A stretch of 64,000 bases of DNA from Crocinitomix catalasitica ATCC 23190 (lineage in GTDB: Bacteria; Bacteroidota; Bacteroidia; Flavobacteriales_D; Crocinitomicaceae): assembly GCF_000621625.1 (NCBI RefSeq), contig NZ_JHXV01000018.1, positions 1 through 64,000 of the forward strand, in the 5' to 3' direction. Below, one piece after another: positions 35,789-45,695 of the stretch; positions within the stretch are counted from its first letter, which is position 1; every line of letters begins with the position of its first letter. The translations under genes and the position numbers were made by a program. The notes below the pieces were generated by a model. The model did no database searches. It saw only the letters and a list, made by a program, of their open reading frames with translations, and was not told the DNA's origin.

Positions 35789-36811
35789 TTATCTTGATAC
35801 TTCACCAGTGTCGTCTCCAGTCATCATTTTTTCAACTTCTTCTAAGCTTACTAAATTATAATCTCCAGATATTGTGTGTTTCAAGCAACATGCAGCGACT
35901 GAAAAGTCAAGTGTTTTTTGTAAATCGTTATCATAGGAAAGTAGTCCGTAGATTAATCCTCCCATAAAAGCATCGCCACTACCAACCCTATCTACGACAG
36001 GGGTCACCTCTTTAAGTTTTGCTCTGTACACTTTGTTTCCGTCAAATAAAATACCTCCAATGCGTTGATGAGAAGCACTAACAGAGTAACGTAGTGTTGT
36101 AGCAATTATTTCCAAATTTGGGCACGCTTTAAATATTTCTTCGTATAGAATTGGTAAAGAAGATTCATTTTGATAATTAGGATCAACTTTATTTTTACCC
36201 AACATGAAGTAAGCAGTATCAATATCTCCTAAAATAATATGACTATATTTTAAAAGTTGCGGCATAACTTCATGGGGTTGTTTACCATAATTCCATAGTT
36301 TAGAACGGTAGTTTAAATCACATGAAATTTTAATGCCTAATTTATGTGCAGCTTGAACCGCTTTTAAGCATTGTTGTGTTGCACTTTCTGAAATAGCAGG
36401 AGTAATACCGCTCCAGTGAAACCAAGTGGCATCTTTCAAAATTTCCTCCCAATCAAAAACTCCTTCTTCAGCAGTTGCAAAAGAACTATATTTTCTATCG
36501 TAAACAACTTTACTTCCTCTTGTACCTGCTCCAGTTTCTAAGAAATATACACCTAATCTATCTCCACCGTATACTACATTATCTAAGCCAACTTTTAATT
36601 TACGCATTTCTTTAACAGTACAAGCTCCCATGTCATTATCAGGAACGATAGTGACAAATTCAGATTTAACTCCATAATTTGCCAACGATACTGCAACATT
36701 AAATTCGCCGCCTCCATAGGAGACAGCGAATGTTTTTGCCTGAACAAAACGTAAATGTCGTTCAGTAGATAAGCGTAACATTATTTCACCAAATGTTACA
36801 ACATTATTCAT
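35789..36811 (-). CDS. kdgK: 2-Keto-3-deoxygluconate kinase (PfkB family)
   Basis: 340 residues. PfkB features: N-terminal TFGEIMLRLS, YGGGEFNVAVSLA, and the catalytic DRVGSGDAFMGGLIYGLL with the anion hole and aspartate base. It phosphorylates KDG to KDPG with ATP. It is the last gene of the fadR-MFS-SDR-kdgK operon, 20 bases after the SDR. The product feeds Eda, encoded on the opposite strand 0.8 kb away. Confidence 0.92.
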   Translation of the reverse strand: MNNVVTFGEIMLRLSTERHLRFVQAKTFAVSYGGGEFNVAVSLANYGVKSEFVTIVPDNDMGACTVKEMRKLKVGLDNVVYGGDRLGVYFLETGAGTRGSKVVYDRKYSSFATAEEGVFDWEEILKDATWFHWSGITPAISESATQQCLKAVQAAHKLGIKISCDLNYRSKLWNYGKQPHEVMPQLLKYSHIILGDIDTAYFMLGKNKVDPNYQNESSLPILYEEIFKACPNLEIIATTLRYSVSASHQRIGGILFDGNKVYRAKLKEVTPVVDRVGSGDAFMGGLIYGLLSYDNDLQKTLDFSVAACCLKHTISGDYNLVSLEEVEKMMTGDDTGEVSR

Positions 36812-36831
36812 AATTTGTTTAATTTTTTATA

Positions 36832-37590
36832 TTATATACCTAAAGCTTGTCCACCACCAACTTGAATTGTTTCAGCTGTTATAAAAGAGGCATCTTTACT
36901 CGCTAAAAATGCAACTACACCTGAAATATCTTCTGGTTGACCTAATCTTCCAAGCATAATATTATTTGCCCAAGAAGCAAAAACTTCTGGTTTTGTAGAT
37001 TTGATTTGTGCATGGAAAGGTGTGTCAATAGTTCCTGGAGATACTGCATTTACTCTAATCCCATATTCAGCTAAATCTTTTGCTAAAGCTCTAGTTATTG
37101 CGTGAACACCAGCTTTTGAAGTGCCATAAATTCCAGCTCCAGGACCTCCAGCATTCCAACCAGCATTTGATGTATAATTAATAATAGAAGCGTATTCACT
37201 TTTCTTTAAGTATGGTATTGCTGCTCTTGACGCAAAGAATGTTGAATCTAAGTTTAAAGCCATAACATTTCTATAAAATTCAGTTGTCATTTCTTCAAAT
37301 CTAGATCTACCACCTAAACCTCCTGCATTATTCACCAAAACATCTATTTTGCCGTATTTTTCACCAATTTTCTTGATATTTGATGTTACTAATTCTTCAT
37401 TAGTCACATCAAAACCATAATACTCAGCATCGATACCAGCATCAGTTAATACTTTTAATTTTTCAGCACCTGCTTCATCATTAATACCATTTATTATCAC
37501 AGTATAACCTTCTTTTCCTAAACGCTCCGCTACAGAAAAACCAATTCCTCCTGTTGCTCCTGTTACAATTGCTACTCTATTCTTATTCAT
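36832..37590 (-). CDS. Short-chain dehydrogenase, probable DEH reductase
   Basis: 252 residues. TGATGGIG (10-17) binds the nucleotide, NNAG (87-90), S141, Y155 and K159 form the catalytic set. Position between the hexuronate-type transporter and kdgK points to reduction of 4-deoxy-L-erythro-5-hexoseulose uronate (DEH) to KDG, the step done by DehR-type SDRs in alginate degraders. A KduD-type or gluconate dehydrogenase role is the alternative. NADH versus NADPH preference cannot be settled by eye. Confidence 0.85.
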   Translation of the reverse strand: MNKNRVAIVTGATGGIGFSVAERLGKEGYTVIINGINDEAGAEKLKVLTDAGIDAEYYGFDVTNEELVTSNIKKIGEKYGKIDVLVNNAGGLGGRSRFEEMTTEFYRNVMALNLDSTFFASRAAIPYLKKSEYASIINYTSNAGWNAGGPGAGIYGTSKAGVHAITRALAKDLAEYGIRVNAVSPGTIDTPFHAQIKSTKPEVFASWANNIMLGRLGQPEDISGVVAFLASKDASFITAETIQVGGGQALGI

Positions 37591-37614
37591 CTTTTTTTTG
37601 TTAAAAAATTTAAT

Positions 37615-38916
37615 TTACTTTTTTCTTGATTTTAAAGCTTCTATCCTTGGAATTAGTATCCAAACACTTGCTATTACAATAAAGGCTAATGTAGCTCCAA
37701 TTATAAAAGCTGGAGTATAATTGCCATCGGAAGTTAGTTTTGGTACTAAAGCTATCAAACCTGCTCCAGACAATTTTGCAGCCGTTCCTGCAAAGCCTGA
37801 AAGTGTTCCAACTGTTTTTTTTCCGTATAAATCACTAGGCAGGGTTTGTACATTTCCAATTGCTGTTTGAAACCCAAATAAAACGACAGCCATTATTAAT
37901 ACTGCATTAAATGGTGAACCTGGATTCGCTAAAGCTAATAAGGCTGGTAACATCAATAGACAACCTAGCGTTATTACCATTTTTCGGGTTTTATTTATAT
38001 CCCAACCAGCTTTTAATCTATTGCCTGCTAATAATCCTCCAAACCATGCTCCTAACATACCTCCAACGTATGGTACCCAACCATAAATGCCAATTGCTTT
38101 AACATCCATACCATATACTTCAGAAAGGTAAATAGGAATCCAAAAAACGAATAGCCACCAAATTGGGTCAATTGCAGCTGAAGCAATGATAACTCCCCAG
38201 CTTTGTTTACGAGAAAGTAATTCACTTACAGAAGGATTGTATTCAGGTAATTTCTCATTTTCTTTAACCTCTTTTATTTTTTCTCCTTTTAAAATATAAT
38301 GTTTCTCTTCCTCAGTGATCCAAGGATGTGTTTTTGGTGGAGCTTTTACAATTATTATCCATGGAATTAACCAAAGTAAACCAACGATACCAACAATAAC
38401 AAATATCATTTGCCAATTGAAATATATTGTTAAAAAAGCAATAGTCGGTATGGCAACAATCCCACCTATTGCAGCACCCGAATTGAATAGCCCTTGAGCA
38501 AAAGCTCTCTCAGTAGCCGGAAACCATTCAGCATTTCCTTTTGCTGCTCCCGGCCAGTTTCCTGCCTCTGACACACCTAAAAAAGACCTGAAAATAGCGA
38601 AACTTGCAACCCCTTTTGCAAAAGCGTGCAGCGCGGTAGATATTGACCAAAAACCAATGGATAAAATAAAACCAATTCGCGTACCAACTTTATCAAATAT
38701 TTTCCCAAATATTGATTGACCAAAGGCATACGAAAACATAAAAACAACTGATATAAAAGCATAAATTTCTTTTCGTTCAGTCATTGATTTATCTGGATAC
38801 AAATCCGCCGATATATTTGGCCACAATACAATTAACGCTTGCCTATCAATATAATTAATTATGGTTGCTAAGGCAATCAAGCCAATTACCCACCATCTAA
38901 GTCCTTTCAATTTCAT
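37615..38916 (-). CDS. MFS transporter, hexuronate/DEH uptake (ExuT-like)
   Basis: 433 residues with 12 membrane segments. IDRQALIVLWPNISADL in the first helix region and IFGKIFDKVGTRIGF between helices 2 and 3 are anion:cation symporter/ExuT hallmarks. It likely imports unsaturated monouronate or DEH across the inner membrane. It lies 32 bases after the FadR regulator gene and 24 before the SDR, inside one operon. Confidence 0.9.
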   Translation of the reverse strand: MKLKGLRWWVIGLIALATIINYIDRQALIVLWPNISADLYPDKSMTERKEIYAFISVVFMFSYAFGQSIFGKIFDKVGTRIGFILSIGFWSISTALHAFAKGVASFAIFRSFLGVSEAGNWPGAAKGNAEWFPATERAFAQGLFNSGAAIGGIVAIPTIAFLTIYFNWQMIFVIVGIVGLLWLIPWIIIVKAPPKTHPWITEEEKHYILKGEKIKEVKENEKLPEYNPSVSELLSRKQSWGVIIASAAIDPIWWLFVFWIPIYLSEVYGMDVKAIGIYGWVPYVGGMLGAWFGGLLAGNRLKAGWDINKTRKMVITLGCLLMLPALLALANPGSPFNAVLIMAVVLFGFQTAIGNVQTLPSDLYGKKTVGTLSGFAGTAAKLSGAGLIALVPKLTSDGNYTPAFIIGATLAFIVIASVWILIPRIEALKSRKK

Positions 38917-38948
38917 TTTTCTTTGGGGTGTTTAAAAACTATTTTTTA

Positions 38949-39653
38949 TCAAGTATTGTAACAATACTTATAGAGTTCTTTAAAATGCTCTTTCATTTTT
39001 TGTTTCCCCAATTTAGGGTCTTGAAGTTTGATTGATTCGTAAATGGCTGTATGTTCTTTAATAGCTTCATTAGCTAAATTTTCGTCACAAACGTGATGTT
39101 TTTTAAAGTTTGTAATAATCTGAGGTGTGATGACTAACATAAGTGTATTCATAGTACTGTTATTGCTCGCTTTAGCAATCGCTAAATGAAATAACAAATC
39201 TTCTTGTACTGCACTTTCTCCCGCATTTACTTTTTTCGAATAGTTATCTAATGCGTTTTTAATAGCAGTCAAGTCATCCTCCGTTCGTCTTAAAGCGGCT
39301 AACCTTACGGTTTTTAGCTCTAATAATATTCTTGTTTCAACTAAGGATTTAAAATCTGGTGTACTTAACCTTAGTATATCTTCAATCATTCCGTTTAAGG
39401 CTATAATTCCGATATGAGCGACAAACGTACCACTCTGTGGAATGGATTTTAAGAGTCCATAAAATTCTAATTTTTGTATGGCCTCTCTGAGGTTATTTCT
39501 TGATACATTGAACTTTTCAGAAAGTATACGTTCTGAGGGTAACTTTTCTCCTGGTTCAATATTCTTGAAGTTTATTAAATCTCTTATTTGAGCAATAATT
39601 GCTTTTTGCGTCGCTAAATCTTCTGTATTTGATAGTACCTCTAATTTCATCAC
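38949..39653 (-). CDS. FadR/GntR-family transcription regulator of the alginate locus
   Basis: 234 residues (an ATG one codon later, 39650, is also possible). The GntR winged helix (about 15-80) has IEPGEKLPSERILSEKFNVSRNNLREAIQKLEFYGLL; the C-terminal FCD all-helical domain includes ETRILLELKTVRLAALRR and DLLFHLAIAKASNN. FadR-group proteins bind TTGGTnnACCAA-type palindromes, and such sites occur in tandem at the susC and PL7 promoters. It is the first gene of its operon, so it probably controls the locus in response to a uronate intermediate such as KDG or DEH. Confidence 0.9.
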   Translation of the reverse strand: MMKLEVLSNTEDLATQKAIIAQIRDLINFKNIEPGEKLPSERILSEKFNVSRNNLREAIQKLEFYGLLKSIPQSGTFVAHIGIIALNGMIEDILRLSTPDFKSLVETRILLELKTVRLAALRRTEDDLTAIKNALDNYSKKVNAGESAVQEDLLFHLAIAKASNNSTMNTLMLVITPQIITNFKKHHVCDENLANEAIKEHTAIYESIKLQDPKLGKQKMKEHFKELYKYCYNT

Positions 39654-39900
39654 TTGATACGATTTTCAATCTTTGTAAATATGTTCATCTCTATTGTTAT
39701 CTGCTGTGGTTTTTTATGCGAAAGACAAGTTTTTAAGAACTATATTCTTTATGATAAACAAACTGATTTTCATCGGGCGATATTTAAATATTGATGAACT
39801 TGATTAATTTTTTTTATAAAAATACATCATTTTTTTATGACTAGTCAAAAGTCAGTCCAGTCAGTTATTTACCAATTTCTTTTTCATTATCATAATTTTT

Positions 39901-41202
39901 TTAGTACCCTGGGTTTTGTGTAATTACACCATCACTTGCTAGTACTTCTGTAGATGGAATAGGGAATAAGTGATAAATTTCATTTATTGATTCACCCATT
40001 TCAGCATCAACAGTTTGTGTTCTTACTAAATCAAACCAACGATGTCCTTCAAATGCTAATTCTAATCTTCTTTCGTCAGCAATAGCTTTTCTAACTAATT
40101 CTTGTGTATTTAGAACAGCAGGGTCTAAAATCGCTAAACCGGCTCTAATTCTAATGTCATCTAATAAAGGCAGTACTGTCGTTGCTGAAGTACCATTTTC
40201 ATTTAAAGCTTCAGCATATAATAAAATAATGTCAGCTAGTCTTATTTCTATCCAATCCTGATCAGGATCTTCAGAAATATATTTAATTCCGGCCTTGCTT
40301 GATTCGTTAACCGTTAAATCTTTTCTAACAACATCTCCAGCGGCATCGAAGGCAGCAACTAAATCCAAATCTAAGGGTTCAAAAGATTTAGAATCATTCC
40401 CTATATACCAACCTGTAAATTCAGTGAAACCGTATTCGTCTGGAACTGATCGTGACAATTGTGTAGCAAAGATAACTTCTGAGTTAAGATCATTGAAACT
40501 TCCAAAAATATCAGAAAAATTTTCTTGTAGACTTATTCCTGCTCCTGATGCAGCTGATATAGCATCACCAAGGTAAGTTTCAGCACGACTAAAATTACGA
40601 TTTTGCATGTGTACTTTACCTAGTAAACTTTGAGCAGCTAATTGAGATGCACGCCCGTTTGATATTCCTGAATTATCTAAAAACGAAATGGCGTCTTCTA
40701 AATCAGGAATAATTACGTCGTTATATACAGATGAAGCTGATTGTCTAGTTAGATTTAGATTAATATCACTTGAAGTTAAGTTTATAGTGACATCGCCAAA
40801 TACTTTCACTAGCTTGAAATAAGACAATGCTCTTAAAAACTTAGCTTCACCAACAATGCTCATATCATCTGTGTTTTCAATTACAGTGTTTGCACTTAGA
40901 ATAGATCTGTACATGGCAATATAGAAAGGACTAAAAAATTGTTCTTCCATATCTAATAAATCATTATTGAATCTATCAAAAGAAGTATAGGGTTCTTCTA
41001 TCATTAAAGCATTATCAGCTCTAAAATCTCCCATAATTGCTAGTGGAGTTACAGACCCCAATTGATAATAATATGCGGCATTTAATACACCACCAAAATC
41101 AGTTAATGAATTTGAGTTAGCAATATTTTTTGGGACTTGTTCTAACTTTTCACAAGCCACAATCGATAAGCATATTCCGAATAATAAAATTACTTTTTTC
41201 AT
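39901..41202 (-). CDS. SusD/RagB family outer membrane lipoprotein
   Basis: 433 residues. Lipobox IVAC with a signal peptide, then SusD features: LRALSYFKLVKVFGD in the TPR region, and the C-terminal RIRAGLAIL, ELVRKAIADERRLELAFEGHRWFDLVR block. It caps the SusC barrel and captures oligosaccharides on the cell surface. It starts 11 bases after the susC stop. SusD proteins average slightly longer (480-550); nothing is obviously missing. By context the ligand is oligoalginate. Confidence 0.93.
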   Translation of the reverse strand: MKKVILLFGICLSIVACEKLEQVPKNIANSNSLTDFGGVLNAAYYYQLGSVTPLAIMGDFRADNALMIEEPYTSFDRFNNDLLDMEEQFFSPFYIAMYRSILSANTVIENTDDMSIVGEAKFLRALSYFKLVKVFGDVTINLTSSDINLNLTRQSASSVYNDVIIPDLEDAISFLDNSGISNGRASQLAAQSLLGKVHMQNRNFSRAETYLGDAISAASGAGISLQENFSDIFGSFNDLNSEVIFATQLSRSVPDEYGFTEFTGWYIGNDSKSFEPLDLDLVAAFDAAGDVVRKDLTVNESSKAGIKYISEDPDQDWIEIRLADIILLYAEALNENGTSATTVLPLLDDIRIRAGLAILDPAVLNTQELVRKAIADERRLELAFEGHRWFDLVRTQTVDAEMGESINEIYHLFPIPSTEVLASDGVITQNPGY

Positions 41203-41213
41203 TTGTCCTCTTT

Positions 41214-44200
41214 TTAAAAATTAACATTTATCCCAAACGTATAGCTTCTTACAATTGGGCTTGCACCGTTTTGAATGCCGTAAGTAGTAGGTCCTAAATA
41301 ACCCGTAGTTTGTGTTTCAACACCTTCTGGATTATATGAAGTATAGTCACTAGCCATGATATACAACAAGTTGGTTGCAGCAACATATATTCTTAATGAG
41401 CTTAAACCTGCTTTAGTCATCCAGTCTTTATTGATCGTATAACCTAAAGTTATGTTTCTTAAAGCTACGTATGATGCACTTTGAATTCCGTGATCTGTTT
41501 GATTTCTATTTGCAACATAATACTTTCCATTATGATCTGCAATACCGTCATCATCGGCATCAAAACTATCTTTCAATAAACCTGACCATTGTGATTCGTA
41601 ATAAAGTGGATCTATATTATAGACTTCTGCTCCATACGAACCTTGCCATTGCATTGATAAATCAAAATCTTTATAAGTCATAGAAGTACCTATTCCCCAA
41701 TAAAAATCTGGTGTTGCAGATCCTATTTTTACAAAATCTTCATTGTCAATTACACCATCACCATTTTGGTCAACTACATATGATTCTCCTGAAGTATTAT
41801 TAGTGTATCTTGTAGGGTCTTCCATATATATCATTTCTACGTCACCAATAGTTTCTAAGCCCCACATTTCACCAATTTCTCCGCCTACATAATTTCTAAA
41901 AACTGGACCTCTACCGCTTTGTCCATATTGTATTTGCGGTAATTCTTCGACATTATCTAAACTTGTAATTTCTGTTTGTACAGTAGATATGTTTGCATTG
42001 ATATCCCAAGAAAAGTTTTTCTTCTGAATCACTGTTCCAGATATTTCAAACTCTAATCCTGAACTCCTCATATCACCAGTATTACTTATAATAGATGCTT
42101 GTCCAACTGTGGTATAAGAAACAGTACTTCCGATTAACATATTTTCGATATCAGAGACAAAATAGTTTACACTCGCTCTAATGCGGTTTTTAAGAAAACC
42201 GACATCTATACCGTAGTTTGTTTCTCTATTTGTTTGCCAAGTTAAATCTGGGTTATTTATGTTACTTGAAATACCAAAACCAGTTCCATAAACAGTTGCA
42301 ATAGGATTTAGCAAGCTCTGAGCGTCATAATCATTTAAAAAAGAACTTGTTCCTAAAGTACCAACACTGAATCTTAATTTTACAAGACTTATCTTTTTTG
42401 ATTTCCAAAAAGATTCGTTGTGCATATTCCACCCAGCTGACATTGCTGGAAAAACACCAAACTGTTTGTTCGAACCGAAGCGAGAATCACCATCTCTTCT
42501 AACTGATGCAGATAATAAATATCTATTGTCATACGCGTATTGAGCTCTCCCGAAAAGACTTTGTCTTGCTCTGGTTGCATCTGTTTCGCCAACAATTATA
42601 TCTGCGGGATCAAGTAAATTAAAATTAATAATTTCACTATATGGAACATTTGTTCCCGTTAACGAAGTTCCAGTAATGTGATTATTTAATACCTCAGCAC
42701 CAATTACAGCGTTAACCATATGTTTGCCAAGTAACTTGTTGTAGTTTAGTGTAGTTGTACTTAAGATAGAAGTAGCATTTCTATTGGCTAAATCCAAATC
42801 CGTTTGATCTGTTCTTGCTCTTGAATCTGCAGCTAAACCTTGATAATAATAATCTTCTACATTGTTTAAGTCTCCCCCTAAAATAGTTTTTAAAGTTAAA
42901 CCATCAGTAATTTCATATTGTAAATAGGCAACAAGGTTTGCAAAATATGTTTTTTGCCATCTCTGTGCGTTATCAAGCTTTTGGGCAGGACCTGCATCAC
43001 CTGAACCACCAATACCATTATTTGATCTACCGTAATGCCAATCATCAACTGGGTCACCAACCTGTAAATCATTTATACTAGTTGGACCAACACCTCCTCG
43101 ATAACCTTCATCGAATGATGGTAAGCCTAGGCCGATTGCTTCAGAATTTAATTGCTTTACATAGGCAATAGATTCTTCTGTATGATAGATAGGATGTACA
43201 CCATATGCTCTTAATAGATCTCGCATATCATGAGCTAACATGTCTCTTTTAGATACAAACCCATTGAAACTAAGTCCTGCGTCTAGTTTTTCACTTAATT
43301 TAAGATCTAAATTTAAGCGTGCATTGAATCGTTCATAAGCTTGAGTAATTGCTACTCCTTCGGTGTTTTGATAACCTACAGATCCATAATATCTAGCGTT
43401 TTCAGAACCACCACGCATATTAAAATTGTGGTTCGTCGAAATACCTGTTCTAAATAACCAATCTTCAGGACTAATTGCACCTGGCGAATTTTCATATGCC
43501 GATAATCTATAATCAACAAATGCGGGGTCTAGTTCGGAGACATCCCAATTACCAGCAGCAATTTGTTCGCGAGAATACGTGCCCCATTCTGGACCCGATT
43601 TTAAAATATTATCTCGATATTTTTGAGCTATACTTATATAGGTGTTATAACTGTATTCCGTCTTACCTGGCTTTCCTTTTTTAGTGGTAACTAGAATTAC
43701 ACCATTTGCACCATTTGCACCATAAATAGCTGCGGATGCTGCATCTTTTAATATTTCAATACTTTCGATATCAAACGAATTTATAGTCGCTAAATCTCCT
43801 GAAATTTGGTACCCATCTACGATGATTAGTGGTCCCGAATCTCCCGATAGAGAGGAGGCAGCTCGAATTTGAATTTTTGGAGCGGCACCAGGTTCTGGGT
43901 CTTGATTTTGAATGAGAACACCGGACAACTTGCCCGCTAATGCTTCATCTACTCGAGTTGATTGGATAGCTGTAACATCAGTTCCTTTAAGACTTGAAAT
44001 TGCTCCTGTATTGTGTGATTTTTTTAGTGTTCCATATCCTACAACAATCACCTCATCTAAAGTCTTTTCTACCAAATTTATATCTAAAGTTTGTTGACCT
44101 TGATATGCTATAGTTTGAGGAATGTAGCCAATAAAAGAAAAGCGTAGACTATCACCTGTTTTAACTTTAATTTTATAATTTCCATCGAAATCCGTTTTAA

Positions 44201-44357
44201 CACCTTTTGAAGTCCCTAAAACTTTGACGACGGCACCTGGTATGGTTGAATTATTTGTGCCAAAGACTTGACCAGTGAGTGTTTTACCATCTTGAGCAAA
44301 GTTTACTGCGCTAAATAATAGTAAAAACACTACTATAATTATCATTTTTAATTTCAT
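41214..44357 (-). CDS. SusC/RagA family TonB-dependent transporter
   Basis: 1047 residues from ATG at 44357. The frame reaches 44432, but starting at 44357 gives MKLKMIIIVVFLLLFSAVNFAQ, a proper signal peptide; the upstream 25 residues are charged and overlap a -7 element. A carboxypeptidase-like regulatory domain (TGQVFGTNNSTIPGAVVKVLGT) and TonB box region (EVIVVGYG) precede the plug (ATINSFDIESIEILKDAASAAIYG) and the 22-strand barrel ending TFGINVNF. It imports oligosaccharides with TonB energy. Operator-bearing promoter lies upstream at 44475-44517. Confidence 0.95.
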   Translation of the reverse strand: MKLKMIIIVVFLLLFSAVNFAQDGKTLTGQVFGTNNSTIPGAVVKVLGTSKGVKTDFDGNYKIKVKTGDSLRFSFIGYIPQTIAYQGQQTLDINLVEKTLDEVIVVGYGTLKKSHNTGAISSLKGTDVTAIQSTRVDEALAGKLSGVLIQNQDPEPGAAPKIQIRAASSLSGDSGPLIIVDGYQISGDLATINSFDIESIEILKDAASAAIYGANGANGVILVTTKKGKPGKTEYSYNTYISIAQKYRDNILKSGPEWGTYSREQIAAGNWDVSELDPAFVDYRLSAYENSPGAISPEDWLFRTGISTNHNFNMRGGSENARYYGSVGYQNTEGVAITQAYERFNARLNLDLKLSEKLDAGLSFNGFVSKRDMLAHDMRDLLRAYGVHPIYHTEESIAYVKQLNSEAIGLGLPSFDEGYRGGVGPTSINDLQVGDPVDDWHYGRSNNGIGGSGDAGPAQKLDNAQRWQKTYFANLVAYLQYEITDGLTLKTILGGDLNNVEDYYYQGLAADSRARTDQTDLDLANRNATSILSTTTLNYNKLLGKHMVNAVIGAEVLNNHITGTSLTGTNVPYSEIINFNLLDPADIIVGETDATRARQSLFGRAQYAYDNRYLLSASVRRDGDSRFGSNKQFGVFPAMSAGWNMHNESFWKSKKISLVKLRFSVGTLGTSSFLNDYDAQSLLNPIATVYGTGFGISSNINNPDLTWQTNRETNYGIDVGFLKNRIRASVNYFVSDIENMLIGSTVSYTTVGQASIISNTGDMRSSGLEFEISGTVIQKKNFSWDINANISTVQTEITSLDNVEELPQIQYGQSGRGPVFRNYVGGEIGEMWGLETIGDVEMIYMEDPTRYTNNTSGESYVVDQNGDGVIDNEDFVKIGSATPDFYWGIGTSMTYKDFDLSMQWQGSYGAEVYNIDPLYYESQWSGLLKDSFDADDDGIADHNGKYYVANRNQTDHGIQSASYVALRNITLGYTINKDWMTKAGLSSLRIYVAATNLLYIMASDYTSYNPEGVETQTTGYLGPTTYGIQNGASPIVRSYTFGINVNF

Positions 44358-44433
44358 AATATAATTGTTTTCGTGTGAATAAACCTTTTTAATACAAGTG
44401 ACTGTATCAAACTTTTGTTCGAGAAAACGCACA

Positions 44434-44441
44434 CAAAAGTA
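44434..44441 (-). promoter_or_regulatory. Second possible -7 element TACTTTTG for susC
   Basis: CAAAAGTA on the plus strand is TACTTTTG on the minus strand, 76 bases upstream of the susC ATG. It would start downstream of the operator array. Less certain than the TATATTTG at 44510. Confidence 0.4.
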
Positions 44442-44474
44442 GGTTTAAATATTATATTTTTTCTGCCTCGCGAA

Positions 44475-44517
44475 TTGGCCAACCAAACTGGTTTACCAGA
44501 TTGGTTATCCAAATATA
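44475..44517 (-). promoter_or_regulatory. Three tandem 13-bp FadR-type operators overlapping the susC promoter
   Basis: TTGGCCAACCAA (44475-44486), CTGGTTTACCAG (44488-44499) and TTGGTTATCCAA (44501-44512) repeat every 13 bases. CAAATATA at 44510-44517 is TATATTTG on the minus strand, a perfect -7 element overlapping the outermost repeat. The start site would fall inside the array, which suits a repressor. A close relative occurs at 47845. Confidence 0.7.
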
Positions 44518-44520
44518 TTA

Positions 44521-45172
44521 AATTATTTAACATTTTTTTAATAAATAGGAAGAAATAATTTTATATGTTGAATTATATCGACTTTTATTGTACTTGAATA
44601 GTGTTTGTAGATTTGTTTTTGATTGAGCTAACACACTGTAAAAGAGTTGTGGAGATAGGTGTTTTGGTTGTTGAAGGTAACCGTTATCTAATTTTAAAAA
44701 GTGAAGTGGCTTGGGGGGAATATCGGTGATAATTTGATGGTTTCGCTGTTTTTTCCTAAAGTATTGATAGAAAAATGAATGATTTACACCTCAATTGTCG
44801 AAAATCGATAAGAGTTAGGCAATAATTTGGACCTTTAAACGTAACATTCCACAATTGAATGCGAATGGCATTTTTATAACTAATGCTAAGTGAATTGATT
44901 CTCTTGAGTAAAAAAAAATAGAGGTAGCTGAGACCATGTGTGTTTCAATTTGCTATTAATACCCCGTTTTATATGTCAAAATGATTACTAACTTTTTTTA
45001 GACTAGACAATTGAAATAGCGTCAATTGATCCTGTTGACAGGCTACAGTGATCTATGATGACTGCAATTAGAAAGGGTTGGTAACTCATACAATTGTTCA
45101 TCCAAACGTTAAAACTTTTAAAATTACTATTCACTTTTTTTTATAGGATTGTGATTAGATGAAATGAATGAC
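44521..45172. other. Long non-coding gap upstream of susC
   Basis: No gene supported in about 650 AT-rich bases between the susC promoter and the kdgF terminator. A TGTCAAAATGATT near 44974 is a partial match to the TGTCA-N3-TGACA palindrome, probably chance. Nothing else recognised. Confidence 0.4.
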
Positions 45173-45208
45173 AAAAAAAAACACCCAATTCAAAAATAAA
45201 TTGGGTGT
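45173..45208 (-). terminator. Terminator of the PL7-kdgF operon
   Basis: ACACCCAATT (45181-45190) pairs perfectly with AATTGGGTGT (45199-45208). On the minus strand the stem is followed by a nine-T run. It ends the kdgF message, 105 bases after its stop. Confidence 0.9.
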
Positions 45209-45313
45209 AAATATTGCCTGGCTAAAAGCAATGGAAAATCAATATTTTAGAAAGTATTAGGGGAGTGATTCGTATTTTAAGCGATCATACAAGTTATTAA
45301 CTATCCCTATTTT

Positions 45314-45661
45314 TTATACCATGAAATCTTCTCTAATAGGACTAAATACATCAATTAGTATACCTTCTTTTTTGCAGATTGCACCATGTAATATATGTGG
45401 TGGTATATAAACTGAATCACCCCCTTTTACCATTTTGGTTTCTTCCCCAATAGAAAACTCAAACTCTCCACTTTCTACATATGTTACTTGTGAATGGTAG
45501 TGTTCGTGTTTGTAGCCTATTCCGCCTTCTTTAAAATGTACTTTAACAAGCATTATTTTATCATCAAAAGTCATAATTTTGCGTTTTACACCTTCTCCTA
45601 CAGTTTCCCATTCTAGGTCTTGGTCTAACACAAATTCTTTACTAGCTCCAAATGTTTTCAT
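45314..45661 (-). CDS. kdgF: Cupin protein KdgF, unsaturated uronate to DEH
   Basis: 115 residues, one cupin domain. Metal-binding YKHEHYHSQVTYV (about 50-62) and PHILHG (about 92) give the HxH-x(n)-Q-H arrangement of KdgF. KdgF speeds the opening of 4,5-unsaturated monouronates, released by alginate or pectin lyases, to linear DEH. It follows the PL7 lyase by 34 bases in one operon, which supports this role. No signal peptide is seen, so it acts in the cytoplasm. Confidence 0.88.
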   Translation of the reverse strand: MKTFGASKEFVLDQDLEWETVGEGVKRKIMTFDDKIMLVKVHFKEGGIGYKHEHYHSQVTYVESGEFEFSIGEETKMVKGGDSVYIPPHILHGAICKKEGILIDVFSPIREDFMV

Positions 45662-45695
45662 TTAAAATTGTTTTTTATAAGTTATAAATATCTGA

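Noticed and set aside
39838-39875. TGACTAGTCA palindrome and a TTTACCAA half-site upstream of the FadR operon
   Set aside because: The left half of the FadR-type site is absent and no -7 element lies beside it, so self-control of the FadR operon is not supported by these bases.
44970-44990. Partial TGTCA-N3-TGA match in the gap upstream of susC
   Set aside because: Right arm is incomplete; expected by chance in AT-rich DNA.
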